Shown here: positions 14,420 through 27,300 of the stretch, piece after piece
Layout of the letters: each line of letters begins with the position of its first letter
Numbering within the stretch: position 1 is the stretch's first letter
From: Euonymus europaeus
Lineage: Eukaryota; Streptophyta; Magnoliopsida; Celastrales; Celastraceae
Length of the DNA: 64,000 nt
NCBI GenBank assembly: GCA_963580455.1
Contig: OY756957.1
Location: forward strand, 4,779,001 to 4,843,000
Direction of reading: 5' to 3'
Notes under the pieces: model-generated
Seen by the model: only the letters and a program-made list of their open reading frames with translations
Database searches by the model: none
What the model was told of the DNA's origin: nothing
Made by a program: the position numbers and the translations under genes

Positions 14420-16643
14420 ATGGTGAGTATAAGAATTAGAGAGTTGCAAAAGCCTCAAGGACAGAAATAGGAGAGATCGACACCAGGGCTCCTTTTCAAT
14501 CTGCTGTTAGTTTATTCAGAGAAGTTGCTTTAAATAGGAGGAAGCCTAATGTCGGGAGATCAAAATCTTCAGAGGTAAACAAACACCCATTTTTTTAGGT
14601 TGATTATCGGATTTACATTTGTTGCTTCTTTGCAGAATATGATGGGGAAGGAGACACTACTTCTCTTTGCGCAAAAACAACTCACCAAGATCAAGAAAAA
14701 GCTTGAGATTGCTGAAACTACCAAAGCTCGAGCACTTACTGAACTTGAAAGGGCAGAAAGAACCATGGAAGATTTGAATAACAAGCTCAAAAGTCAAAAC
14801 TGTAAGCAAGCCCAAGCAATCCGCTGTTGAGGCTGTAAAGAGAGAGGAAAAACTACTCCAAGAGCAAAACTCTCAGAAATACTTGGGAAACGTTACTCGG
14901 AAAGATGAATTGCAACAAGCAAGAGAGCAGTACTTGGCCACTGCTGCTGAGCTTGATGCAGTGAAGAAATATCTCAATAAAATTCGGCAGGATTTTGATG
15001 CTGCTTTGGAAGCAAAATCCGCCGCATTTCAAGAAGCAGCAGAAGCACAGCGCTCAGCTAATATGAATGCGGAGAAGGTCAGTGAAGTTTCGAAGGAAAT
15101 CTCTGCGATGAATGAATCGATTCAACGATTAAATCTTGCCTCTCAAGAAGCTGAACGAGAGCAGGCAAATTTTGCTGCTGAAAAAGAAACTCGCATACAA
15201 ACTTGTAAAACCACCAAGGATGAAGCAGAAAAGCAGCTGCTAACTTTGAAGAATGAATATGATCCTGAACTGACCAGAGCCATTGAAGCAAAGCTCGCAG
15301 ATACAATTGCTGATATGGAACTTCTACAGGATGAGATGAGAAATATTCACTCCTCGAAAATGGATAACGTGAGAGTGGTAACCACGGTGCTCGATGAGGC
15401 CACAAGGACATTGCAAGAAGAAGACATCATGAGAATTTTGGAAGAAATAATGTCTTCTTTTTTACAAAAATGAGTTTTTAAGCTTTGCATTGTCACTTCG
15501 CATTTTTGATGTGTGGTTAGGTTTCAATGCTTAAACATGGTTAAATATACCACTTATAAATTGTTTGAATGATTTGCATAGATTTTGGATGAACTGAGAC
15601 TGATTCGGGAATGAAAAGCGAAAATTGGAAGTGTTGTCAAAGCGTTATGTTGATGTGGAGTTTGACATACCGACGTTCAAACAGCCACTGAAGTTTTATA
15701 ACTCACAAGTGGTATATTTAACCATATTTAAGCATTGAAATCTTGAATCACACCTCAAAATGCAAAGTGACAGTGCAAAACTCAAAACTCATTTTTGTAA
15801 AGAAAAAGACATTCTTTCTTTCAAAATTCTCATGATGTCTTATTCAACCGAAATAACCATATACACAAGTCATAAATGACTTATACTAACTACTCAAAGT
15901 ATGAAATAATTAAAATATTCACTAAAATGAAATATGACATACTAAATCTCTATTTGTGCTTAAAATAACTAAAAATACTCTCAAACTAACTCATGTAGAA
16001 CAAAAGTAGTACGAATAACTCTATTAATAATAGAGTTATCAGTAACCACGGTGCTCAATGAGGCCACAAGGACATTGGAAGAAGTTGCAGAAGGAAACCT
16101 CTCTTCAAAGCTTGGTGAGTACCCTTAAGCTGGAATTGAAGAACGTGAAGAGGAAGAACCAAGCAAATGCAGAACAAGAAGAGTTGGATAAGCCTACTAT
16201 TGGCAGCAGAAAAAGCATGCTGGGAAGCTAGGAGCTGCAAAGAACTACCGAAGAGCTAAACGACGAAGCTGAAACTTCCCAAATCAGAGCAGTGGAAGCA
16301 GAATCAAAGCTGAAACTTGCATTAAAAGTGGTTGAAGAGGCAACACAACAAACGCCACTGCCAGATTCTTCCAAAGGAGGAGTTCGAATCTTTGAAGGGA
16401 AAGCAGGAGGAATGCAACAATTTAACGGAAATGAAAGTTGCTGCTCTGATGGTACACTTAGAGATCATCAATGCAAACAAAGACGAAGCAGAAGAGAAAT
16501 TAGGGGAAGATTTGAAAGCAATAGAGGAAATAAAGGAAGCAACTGACATCGCTTTGAAGGTGGCCGTGAATGCCTCAGCCGCACAACGTATGGTTGAAGG
16601 TGAACTCCAAAAATGGCGTCAAGAAGAGGAAACAGTAGCTTAA
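14420..16643 (+). pseudogene. WEB-family coiled-coil protein pseudogene
   Basis: Fragments in shifting frames match plant WEB/PMI2-type proteins (chloroplast photorelocation movement coiled coils). There is a start at 14420 (MVSIRIREL), then in another frame GEIDTRAPFQSAVSLF, an intron at 14575-14635, then long heptad-rich segments (KKKLEIAETTKARALTELER; DELQQAREQYLATAAELDAV). Breaks seen: a frameshift just after the start, another near 14800, a MITE at 15421-15841, a flanking 43-bp duplication (15378-15420 and 16042-16084), a frameshift near 16090, a stop near 16230 and another shift near 16370. The 3' frame (KEEFESLKGKQEECNNLTEM onward) ends at TAA 16641. The retained intron shows it was not retroposed. 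No partner is expected here in the Arabidopsis block, so it probably moved in. Confidence 0.8.
15421..15841. mobile_element. long-TIR MITE inside the WEB pseudogene, 421 bp
   Basis: The first about 135 bases (15421-15556, beginning AAGACATCATGAGAATTTTG) are matched in reverse complement at 15708-15841 (ending CAAAATTCTCATGATGTCTT). There are only scattered mismatches and a core of about 150 bases without coding capacity. No target-site duplication is obvious directly beside it, so the superfamily is open; long arms suggest a Mutator-like or fold-back element. Confidence 0.8.
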
Positions 16644-17035
16644 ACTGCTTCCTGCAATCCGCAAAATGGAGGGATCTCATCAAAACAATTTCTTTTGCAC
16701 ATTGGTAGGATATAAATGCAAATCCGAGAAGTCTGATGCGAACTCTTCTGGAGGCAGCTTTCAAACTCATTATTCAGTTAATATGTCAAATAACAAGTAA
16801 TAATGGGTTCGAGGGCAGTAGGTCAATTTTTAGCCTCTACTAATTTTATTTTAAAAAATTATGGATGTGTTTTGATCGAAATTATGACTCTAACGATATA
16901 TGTTTGATCTAAAAAAAAATTTGAATGTATAAATGACAAAAAATATTTTATATTTATATTCAACGGTCTAGAGTTTTCATATATTTTTCACATTTTACGA
17001 CTCGGTTACTAAAAAAACTAAGAGAGAAGGAGAAA
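16644..17035. other. AT-rich spacer
   Basis: Probable remains of the WEB 3' region, then AT-rich DNA. Nothing else is seen before the transposon at 17036. Confidence 0.4.
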
Positions 17036-17800
17036 CGAAAATGCTAAAGGTACATAATATCTTGTATCCATAAGATACATAATCTATGTGGCATGCTGAC
17101 CACATAGATTTTTTGGGAGACAAATTTTTTTGTCTTGTTGTGTGTAACCCTAGTTCCTGCCTATTGTCATTGAGATTCCCGCTTGTATTACTTGTGGTCT
17201 TAACTCAACATATTCTATCTCTTGGTTTATGTCATTTCAACTGTTTTTGTCTCATATTTTTATTAAATTTCAGATTTGAGCTAAGACTTTCGTTCGAAAT
17301 GGAAGAAATGGAAGGATTTGGAGTTTAGTCAGAGTCATCGTTATCAAGGTATGTATATGAGTGTGCGGATCGGTGGTGTCCGGCTGAGTTTTTGATTTTG
17401 TTTTTGTTTTTCTATGTGTTTTTAACAAAATGTGTTTCTCTTTATATGTTCGAACATGTTTTATGTTTTTTTCCAACAGACGATCTAAAGTATTTTCAAT
17501 GTAATTTTTTGGGCAAGGGACGCCCACCCAGTGTCAAGAAAAAAAAGAGATATGGGGACGAAAAAAAATGCAGGAGCAGTAGTAGCACAGCAGTAGAACC
17601 AACTCAAAGAGATGAGGATGAGCCGATAACCTGAATGCGGTGTCGTGTGTTTATTATTGCACTGAGGTTATTGTTATGTTGTGTATGTTTTACGACAAAT
17701 TCTATGCATGGGATGTAATTTGGCATTTTTTCAGAAACTGAGGTTAATGTTTTAAATGAATTGTACTCGTAATATTATTGTAGTTTTATGGACTGTGTGT

Positions 17801-18144
17801 TAAGTAGTTGCTTATTCCATTGGACAGTACCCCATTGCATAATATTTTTAGTTTGGACAGTGTGCTATTGCATTTCCTTCTCATTTGAATGCAACATAAT
17901 CCATTGCATTTTAGTTAAGTAGTTGCTTATTCCACTGGACAGTGCCCTATTGCATAATATTTTTAGTTTGGACAGTGTGTTATTGCATTGTCTTCTCATT
18001 GGAATGCAACATAATCCATTACATTTTAGTTAAGTAGTTGTTTATTCCACTGGAGAGTGCCCTATTGCATAATTTTTTTGATTTGGACATCGTGTTATTG
18101 CATTGCCTTCTCATCGGAATTCAACATAATCCATTGCATTTTAC
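17801..18144 (+). repeat. three tandem copies of a 114-115-bp unit
   Basis: Copies start at 17801, 17915 and 18030 with TTAAGTAGTTG, followed by TTATTCCACTGGACAGTGCC and several CATTGCAT motifs. Divergence between copies is low. The array lies in the left inner part of the 17036-20616 element. Confidence 0.88.
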
Positions 18145-19249
18145 ATTATGTTTGGGCATGATCCATTGCTTTTATTATTAATCATTGGCCTACAACATTT
18201 CGAAATTGTAAATACACACTGCATGTAACCATTGCATTCTTATTATACATTTGATTATTTCCATTGTCATTATTAATAATGACTATGTTGTAAGACTGAT
18301 TTAAATGAATTTACTTTATGTTTATACTTGCCTATCAATATAGGCTATTTAATTATTTATTACATTGTGTTTAATCTTGACAGTTCCTTATTACAATGTG
18401 TATTGTCATATTAATCTCGAGGCTTTCTAATAGAGTTTTCAACGCTTCCATATTGGATTTGAACTGCATTTCTTTGCGAGGGCTGCAAGGCTTCTTCGAT
18501 GAAGTAACTTTGACATTGCCCGAGACTTTTGAATTATGTTTAGATCGTAATGAACTATTATTCGCCATCTACAATAAGGACTACAAATCATTAACCATTG
18601 TCATATACATAAAAGCACATTGTCACATAATAATGTAATATTCATTTTTAAAAATCTAATGAAATAGCAACATAAAGAACAATGCAATAGTCACTTTGAA
18701 CTATGCAATGTAACAACAATTAAAGTTAGCACTTCTATGGAATTACCATATTATAAGTACAATGTTATTGCACCAATCTAACAAAAATCTTATCATTTCT
18801 GTTAACGATAGTGATAATATTAATGTAATAACACCCATCATCATCGTAATTAATCATATCAAACTAATTAAAATAAATGTAATACTCATGTCAATGTGTC
18901 CACAATAATACAAAATAACCCAACATGTAGCACGAAAAGGGCTCATAAATATGAAAATTTATCTCTCATTAGTGACAATGACTATTCAAAACAATGTTAC
19001 CCATCTTCCATTAGTAAAGACAATGTATTAACAAAAAATCTCCACTAATTTCTCAAAAAAAAGAAATGAGTTCAACTTCGACTATTCAAAATCAAAACTC
19101 ATTTAAATGAAACAGAATATGCCACAATTTGATTTCTCATACCATAAATAACTTTCAGATCTTGTAGTTATTCGTGGAGAAGAAAAAGCAGCAACTCACT
19201 AGCAAAGCCATTAAGCCATCGTAGAAAAAAGATCAAGGACACCGACAAG

Positions 19250-20165
19250 GCAATGTAATGCAATGCAGCATGACAATGTTTTAATCAAATCAGCCACACA
19301 TTATCTAACAAACATATAACACCATAACATTACCAATTCCAATACAGATTTGACAAAGAACACCCCCAATGTCACTCCACAATAACCCCCACGCCACATG
19401 TAGGTTCAAGATATGGTGAATGTTATAATCAGGGCAATGCAATCCATTATCACAATGTCTTAAGCAACTCAGACACACAGTCATTGTGCTAAAAAATTGA
19501 ACCATGTAATGACACTATGTACTCAACTATTCCAATAGAATAATCACATTATCTAACAAACAAATAACCCCAAAACATTATCAATTCCAATAAAGATTTG
19601 ACTAACAATACCCCCAATGTCACTCCGCAATAACCCCCCACACCACAATGTAGGTTCAAGCCATGAACAATGTTATAATCAGGGCAATGCAATCCAATAT
19701 CACAATGTGTGTAAGTCAATCAAACACACTGTTATTGTGCTAAAAAAGTGAACCATCTAATGACACTATGTACTCAACAATTCCAATGTAATAATCAAAA
19801 TATCTAACAAACATATAACCTCAAAACATTATCAAATCCATTAGAGAGTGACTAACAACACCAACAATGTCAATGCCCAAAAAACCCCCACACCATAATG
19901 TAGGTTAAATACAAGGCCAATGTTATAATTAGTGCAATGCAATCCAGCATCACAATGTCTTAAGCCCATCAGACCACCCTAGTGATTGTCCTACAAAATT
20001 GCACCAGCATATAACACTTTATAATCAACTATTGCAATGTGATAATCACACAATTTAAAGAACCTTCATAACTAAAACATAATTATTTCCATCCCCAATG
20101 TCACTGCATAAAACCCCCCCACACCACAATGTATGTTTTAGACATGGATAACGTTATAATCATGC
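19250..20165 (-). repeat. tandem array of a ~245-bp unit, about 3.7 copies
   Basis: ACCCCCACACCACAATGTAGG-type blocks recur near 19384, 19632, 19880 and 20112 (steps of about 248, 248 and 232). Each is followed by AATGTTATAATCAGGGCAAT and then by TATCACAATGT. It lies in the right inner part of the transposon. CAATG dominates on the plus strand here, whereas CATTG dominates in the left array. Confidence 0.85.
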
Positions 20166-20626
20166 AACTACTTTCCAAAAACGTAACCACGACCCAATCG
20201 AAGAAAATGCTTCAAAATATTACATTTTAACTTAAATGTCGTGTAGCTCCAGTAAATCAAATTACACCTTTCAACCGCAAATACACTATACCAAGCTTCC
20301 GCAAATAAAATGGTCCCAAAACGGAGGACAACAAGTAGCAAATTTGAAACAATGGTTCCAAAACAGAGAGTTTTGCATAGCTTCCGGAAGCTTTCTCTTT
20401 GGCTCCAATGTGAATAGGATTAGCTTTTGAAATTGGGTTTACTTTTATTGAAAAGTGTGCCAGTAACTATAGTTAGCATACCACGGTTTATATTGTAATC
20501 ATTACCATGTTTTGAAATGTCAGAAGTTAAAAAATGCTGACTATCTTGCCAACGTGGATTGCCACATGGTTTATGTACATTAGGGATACCAATTCTTATG
20601 TACAACTAGTATTACCGAGAGAGAAA

Positions 20627-21639
20627 ATATGCATTTGCTTAATTTTCTAAATCAGCATCTCGACGATGAAGGAATAAATGAATGGATGTGATCCCAAATA
20701 AAAAGGAAATGTATGGCTGCGATGATTCCCCCCATACCTTTGTTCCATTAGTCAACACAAAAATATTAAAGTAGAAATACAATACCGAGAAAGCACCGCA
20801 CTACAAGGCATAACTCTGGAGTTATTTTTTTTTGAAAAACTCTGGAGTTATTTTAATGCCCTGTGGCTTGTAGGTAAGACTGGGCAAATTGTGTGTGACC
20901 CGCGTGTGATAGATGGATTGGGTAGCTGCCAGTGGCTTAAAATTACTGAACCTGTATGTTAGGATTTTTAATGTGACATTATTTCCTATTGTAATCAAGA
21001 ATGTAATATGATTCTTTAGATCAGCCGAGATTCACATCACATGGGAATAAATATTAGGTTCGGCTGGATTAAGGATGTGTTGATCATGTAGCTTGCACGT
21101 AAACTTTACGTAGGCTACATAAGCATCAATTTTTAAATCACGTGTTGTAGATTTTTATATGCAAGATTTTTATAACAAATATTTTGAATTTGTTTTATGA
21201 AGATAATTGATTGAGACAAAATCTTTAAAGTGTGTTAACCATTAATTATCTCTCATTTTTAAATAATGATTTTCTTCCTTATTTTGGAGATAATAATTCT
21301 TTTTGTTAAGGAAGTCAATTCCTTATTTTATGGCATTGTGTTTTATTGATTTTAACTTATTAATTGATTTGATTGAATTTGTTAATTAGAATAAAATTAA
21401 GTTGTTTTAAGAAAAATTATATCTCCTTTTAAAGATTTATATCATTTCCTATTTAGAAAGATTATGACACTATCTTTAAATAATTTTGTGAGTTGATCAT
21501 ATCTTTTAGACCATTACCTATAATTTTTTTGTTACATACTTGCATAAGAGGAAAAAACAATCACAATATAATTTTTATATAAAGGCTTCGTTCATTGCAT
21601 TACATTTACACACCAAGAGTGACTTGTAACATTTTGCTT
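20627..21639. other. AT-rich intergenic DNA
   Basis: No gene or clear repeat is seen. It is mostly AT-rich sequence between two transposon insertions. Confidence 0.4.
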
Positions 21640-21647
21640 ATAAAAAT

Positions 21648-22156
21648 TAGAAGTGCACAAAACTCGACCCAAACCGTATAAACTCGACCCAAATCTGCAT
21701 ACTTCATATAAGATATGGTTCTAGATTTTTGTTTCATTTTATTAAATGGATCGGTTATAAGTGATTGGTTAATACGAACCCATTTAACCCAACCAGACCC
21801 TGAAGTTATGATGAATTTTTAATTTGTGGGTTGAACTCTAACATGATTAATTGATTATGTTTTATTGTCTTACGTCTAAGAAGGGGAGCTTAGAAATTTG
21901 AAGTTAAAACTATATATATTGAGTCATTGACAACATGAGAATCTTGAAAGTCCAATGATAATTGGTTATTGTACGTGTACCCGACCTTAATCCATTTGTA
22001 CCCGACCCTAATCCATTTATACCCGACCCTAAACTGCATGAAATTGACCCAACCCAAATCACATGAAACTAAGATCAATTAAGAGTTATGTTTATGTAAT
22101 CCAAACTTATATGAGTCGGATGAGGTGTTGGCCCAATCCGACCCATGTGCACCCTA
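21648..22156. mobile_element. hAT-like non-autonomous element, 509 bp
   Basis: The left end TAGAAGTGCACA is inverted at the right as TGTGCACCCTA. The interior carries the ACCCGACCCTAA-type repeats common in plant hAT derivatives (three copies near 21980-22030). Flanking octamers ATAAAAAT (21640-21647) and AGAAAAAC (22157-22164) agree at 6 of 8, consistent with an old 8-bp target duplication. No transposase coding is present. Confidence 0.6.
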
Positions 22157-22428
22157 AGAAAAACTAACGACAATAGCCAAGAAGAGCCAGCCCTTCCGGC
22201 ATGTACTTGTTATATGATATTATTAAATATAGGTGGGAAAGAAAAATATGTTGGGCCCTTCACCATCACAAAAGGGCAACGACTTTGACAATTCATAGGG
22301 GTATATGATATATGTACATAGTACATACAAACAAGCAAGAACCGACTTCCATTGGAGACTCCATTGTTTTTAGCTCTTGACCCCAAAAAAGAAGAAGAAG
22401 AAGAGTTTCTACAATTCCAGCCACAGAG

Positions 22429-23762
22429 ATGTCGGTGACATTGACGGAGTACTATAGCTACAACTACAACCCCAACAACGGCGGTGGCGGCGAGATCACT
22501 GAAGAAGGAGAGAACTTATCAAGCGAACTCTTTGAATTTAACCATGTACCTGTTGCAGCAGCTTGTACCAAAGAAGAGATAGAGGTCGAGGGAAGCAGCT
22601 TGTTTTCATTCGATGCTAATAATGATAAAGGAAACGACTGTGTTTATGTTGGTGTAGGGAAGAGTGAGTCGAGCACTGATGCACTTTCATGGACCTTGAA
22701 GCATGCTCTACCTACTAACTCCACCATTGTCTATCTCGTTCATGTCTTCCCTGAGATTCATCACGTTCCTTCCCCACGTAATTATTCATTTTAATCCCTA
22801 ACTCTGTTTTCTTATTTGCCTTTTTTGTTTCGATGATGATCGAGTTGTGGTCAAGATCAGTGACTTCGTTAATTCTAATTGAATGATCTGTTTCTTTCCT
22901 CCTCCGTGTTGTAGTGGGGAAGCTTCCCAAGAGCCAGGTGAGTCCAGAGCAGTTGGAGAGCTACATGGCCCAGGAAAGAGGCAAGAGGAGACAACTCCTT
23001 CAGAAGTACCTCAACATGTGTTCTGCTTCCAATTCCAAGGTATCATCTACAAACCCCAACCAAATACATCAACAAATATTGTATGTTCTGGCCATGGGAC
23101 ACAGACCCACATGGATTTGTTAATCTAGATTTTCTCAATAATACTTAGTGAGACACGGACCCGCATGGATTTGTTCGTCTAGATTGTTTCCATAATACTT
23201 AGATACAGAAAACGCGTTATGCTAACTTATGTAAATCAATGGAAGTTGATACTGAATGAGAGATAATGAAACAGGTCAATGTGGACACTGTGCTTATTGA
23301 GAGTGACAATGTAGCCAAGGCTATTGTGGACCTCATATCCGTCCTCAACATTAGGAGGCTAGTCATTGGTACCACCAAATCCAGTCTCAGGTCCAATTTT
23401 TCAACTCCCTAAACTTACATCCATTTATCTTACTTAATTTCTGGTCCAAAGTGTTTACTTCTAAGATCAACTTTTGTTCAAGGTCAAAAGCAACCCCACT
23501 TCACCGTTTTCAACACTTTCTGGTTTGTAGGAAATTGAGGTCCAAGAGAGGCACTGGAATAGCTGATCAGATACTTCAAAACACAGCGCAGGCGTGTGAC
23601 ATCAACGTTATTTGTGAAGGAAAGGAAGTGAGTGACCAGATGATTGGATCATCAACGCCATCTCCTCGTGGCCGGGAGAACCATCTCAAGTATCCGCAGC
23701 CTCAAGATCAATCGACTGATTCCTTTTCCTGCAACTGTTTCAAACCACCCAAAGTCTTGTAA
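22429..23762 (+). CDS. universal stress protein (USP)-like protein
   Basis: Four exons: 22429-22777, 22915-23039, 23275-23390, 23531-23762 (TAA). After about 75 N-terminal residues of low complexity (YNYNPNNGGGGE) comes a USP fold: VYVGVGKSESSTDALSWTLK (first strand and helix), TIVYLVHVF, a helical middle (QLESYMAQERGKRRQLLQKY), TVLIESDNVAKAIVDL and RLVIGTTKSSL. The classical ATP-binding Gly motif G-2x-G-9x-G(S/T) is only partly kept, so nucleotide binding is uncertain. A Ser/Pro-rich tail ends FSCNCFKPPKVL. Such proteins resemble the USP half of plant USP/U-box kinases but lack kinase and U-box here. Position matches At5g47740. Its biochemical role is unknown. Confidence 0.85.
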
Positions 23763-24332
23763 ATCGCAAGTTCGTTTATCCAGAAACAGAGTGGATGACT
23801 AGGTTAGGAGGAACAGAGACGGGAAATCTGTCATTATGTTATGTAGGATGTAACGCACTCTGTCCTTGCAGATAATGCAACCTCAGCATGATGTTCTAAA
23901 ATAATGTAAATTACAGGAAAGATGAAAAAAAATCTACATTATACCCAATGCAAGTTGGTCTATGTTTTGCAAATCATATTATGAAACAATCAATATCCCT
24001 GAAATTTTGCCACAGATTCATTGAAGTTGCTGAAAATTCCTGCTCTCAGAGGCAACAGCAGCGGCAGCAGCTCTCTTATGTGGTTCAAAAGTCCATTTCT
24101 AGTTACAGATGGTAGCTAGATGGGTTCAAAATCCCCAAAAAAATGAGAAAATAAGCCAAGAAAATATTTATACAACTCATATTAGAAACTGTTAAAAGCC
24201 AGTAACAACATAGGTTTCTTCATCTACTGAAAGGAAGAAAAAAAAGTCTAAAATCATATCCAACAACTCTCATAATGTTTAGAAAACTGTTCTTCCCAGA
24301 AATAATTTGCAAATTGCAATCAATCCAACTAT
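23763..24332. other. 3' ends of convergent genes
   Basis: The USP-like gene on the plus strand and the AGC kinase on the minus strand converge here. The space holds their 3' UTRs; the region near 23900-23930 is A-rich. No other gene is seen. Confidence 0.5.
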
Positions 24333-27300
24333 CTAAAAGAAATCAAATTCCAGATAATTATCAGAACCTTTTTGATCTGTAGCTGTCCTAATGGCAGCAG
24401 CTTTTTCACTACTTGATGCCGTTGGACCAGGTATCCGTTCAATCTCAACTGGCTTTGGGATCTCGGGTGGGGTAGCACAACGAATTAGTGCCCAATTCAC
24501 ACCTTCGAAGAAGGTGTGTTGCTTAATTTCAGTGGCACCTCGTTTGTATGCCAACCTATGCTGTGGTTCTTTCACAAGCAAGCCCCTAATGAGATCCCTT
24601 GCAGCAAAACTGGCAACTGGTGATTCTGGAAAACGAAGAGGCTGACCCACAACATTGAATAACGTGGCTCGATTACCAGATCCTTTGAAAGGAGTCTTAC
24701 CAAACAAGAGTTCATATAGGAATATCCCAAAGGTCCACCAATCAACAGCACTTCCATGACCTTCGCCCTTAATGATCTCTGGGGCCAGGTATTCGTAAGT
24801 CCCAACAAAGGACATGGACCGGGCATCAGTTGGCTCTGCCATAAGCTCAGGAAGCAGGCTAACTTGATTCCTAATCTCAGTTTTGGGTTTAGGGTCCTTC
24901 TTGGATTTGCTAGAGAAAAAACGGGGACCAAAGCATGTTGTGGGAGCAACACATGACGGCTGGATGCATGAAGGCTCAATGCAAGCTGGCTGGACACAGT
25001 ATGCATGGTTTTTCCTTAATGGCTCAGATTCTAAGGATGCAGTTTTGACAAGAGTTGGGCTAACAGCACAACGTAGGGAAAGATCAAAGTCTGAGAGCAT
25101 TATATGTCCGTCTTCTCTCACAAGGACATTTTCTGGCTTAAGATCACGATAAATAATCCCAAGCATGTGGAGGTATTCCAGAGCTAATAGCACCTCCGCC
25201 ACATAAAATCTGCAAGTAAAATTGAAAATTCTGTACTGTTATATTCATGGATTCCTGATAAATTGGTCATAACTGCCTCAAATCTTGAGGAAAATCAATG
25301 AATACAGACAACTTTCAATTGATCAGGCATACTCTACAAAATTTCAGAGCAGTTAGCACTTAGGTAGAGGAAATGACAGAGGCTGCAAACTCTACTTTTA
25401 CGTAAATAATTCAATGCTGCAAAGTGCAAACTCTACTTTACGTACTTAATTAAATGCATTTAAGGTTTCACATTATTAGTTTAGGCCTAAAAACCTTCAA
25501 AATTAATAAAGAACTTATATTGAATATGAAAAATACTACATTTGATTTATTTAGAGTCTGGCTCGAAATTCCACCACTAGCCAATTAGAGTGATTTGTGT
25601 CTCGAATCTTCTAAAATAGAAAAATTTATGTCTACGTAACATCTGCATGTGCTTGGTAAACAACACCTGCTCAGAAGGCTCCCGCAATGGTCGGGGTAAA
25701 CGACAAGCAAAGTGTATGCAGACCTTACCCCCACATAATATGTGGAGAGGCACTTTTAGGAATTGAACGTGTGCCCTCTAGGTTGCACCTCCACAACTGC
25801 CACATGATCTTCATGTGCTTATATTGCAAAAAACTATTTGACCTATGCACTTTCAAACATTTTTCCTAAAGAAAAGTAAAGTCATAAGGAAGTGCTGCAA
25901 AGGAAAATGCCCCAGAGTACTATATTCTGATACTGCTACAAGTACTGCAAAGGAAAATGACTCAGAGGCCTTGAAAATAAGTATATAATGACTCCCATGC
26001 CAGTTATGTGTGGAGTAAAGGTTGGGCACAAAAAGAGGAGAAGTTCAGAAGAAACTAAAATCATCTAAAAATGACTCTAGATGTAGAAATGATTAGGGAC
26101 ATGTAAGGGAAACTCAAAAGCTTTTAATCTCTAATAAAAAAGACATCTTCTTGATGTAACTTGTATTATCCAGCAGTCCTGTTAAGTAATAAACAGGACA
26201 GCTGCTGCCATGGAAGAGTAGTTAAATCATATAGCAAATGCTTGTTCTATTCTTTTCTGCCATAAGAAACAATTTTAAAGATTTTTACACAGCATGATAT
26301 TTAATTTTCCATTTCTTTAAAGCATTAGGTTTCCTAGATCCACTTTAGAGGATTTCCATCAGACCCTTTCTACAATATTAGCACAAACTATTTTGCAGTA
26401 GTGGAACAAAGGGAGATGAACCCAGGCAATTGCTAATTTCATTTCGGTAGGGAGTCTACACTCAACTAACTGAACAAGGAAATCCCCTAATGATTGATAT
26501 GATTGATCAAGTAATGTGCTCAGCACATTAATGGCAGTAATGATGAGGACAAGAACCGAGAAAAAGAGAGAAAGAACTTTTGCCAGAGTCTGAGTAATCA
26601 TACTTTACTGCCTGCTCAGGAAAATGTTTTCCAGGCTGCCGCTGCCTCAGAGTGTGCAAGTCTCCTCCAGGGCAGAATTCCATTACCAAACATGAGAACT
26701 TATCAGTCTCAAAGTGGGAGTATAGAGTTGGAAGGAATGGGTGATCCAGAGATTGCAAAATTTCTCTTTCCGTCTGAGCCCGAAGCAACTTTTTACGACT
26801 TGCCACAGAAGCTTTGTCCATAACCTTCATCGCAAAACAACATTTAGTCCCACGTAACTCTGATAAATAGACGCTTCCAATGTCCCCACAACCTAACCTC
26901 TTTAGCAGTCTAAAATGGCTTACACCCAAAACCCCATCTTTTGCCCTGACAGCTTGGATGGCTTCCCATCTCAAGTCATTCGCTTTATGAGGCTTGTTGA
27001 TGGCGCTACTAAAGCTGCTACAGCTGCTTTCATCGCTGACATCACTGCTTGTGCTTCCCCTACACATGCTGCTCTTGCCACTCTCAACACGGTCACTAAT
27101 CTTGGCACTTCCGCTAGTTTTGGCAATACTGCTAGTCCCATCACTAACTTTAGCAGTTACTGAACTGTTTTTCACACTTCCATATTCTGATGTTTCCTTC
27201 TCTTGATCAATGGAAACATCCTGTGACCCTCTAGTCTCATTGATACTGGACTTTACTTCTGTTGATACTTCTTCCTGAACAGACAACAAAGAACTTGATT

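Larger units (their letters stand above)
17036..20616. mobile_element. Mutator-like element, 3.58 kb, non-autonomous or degenerate
   Basis: The left end (CGAAAATGCTAAAGGTACAT, then ATCTATGTGGCATG) is imperfectly repeated inverted at the right end (CCACATGGTTTATGTAC, then TTATGTACAACTAGTATTACC). Purine-rich flanks GAAGGAGAAA (17026-17035) and GAGAGAGAAA (20617-20626) match at 8 of 10, a possible decayed target duplication. The same ends bound a 1-kb element at 31930-32944. Inside are two tandem arrays (17801-18144 and 19250-20165). A short open tail at about 17481-17634 reads LGKGRPPSVKKKKR, which may be a relic of a FAR1/MULE-type C-terminus; this is weak. No transposase core is seen. Confidence 0.7.

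Noticed and set aside
24391..25152. Plus-strand frames over the kinase exon
   Set aside because: They are shadows of the D6PK-like kinase, which has all catalytic motifs on the minus strand.
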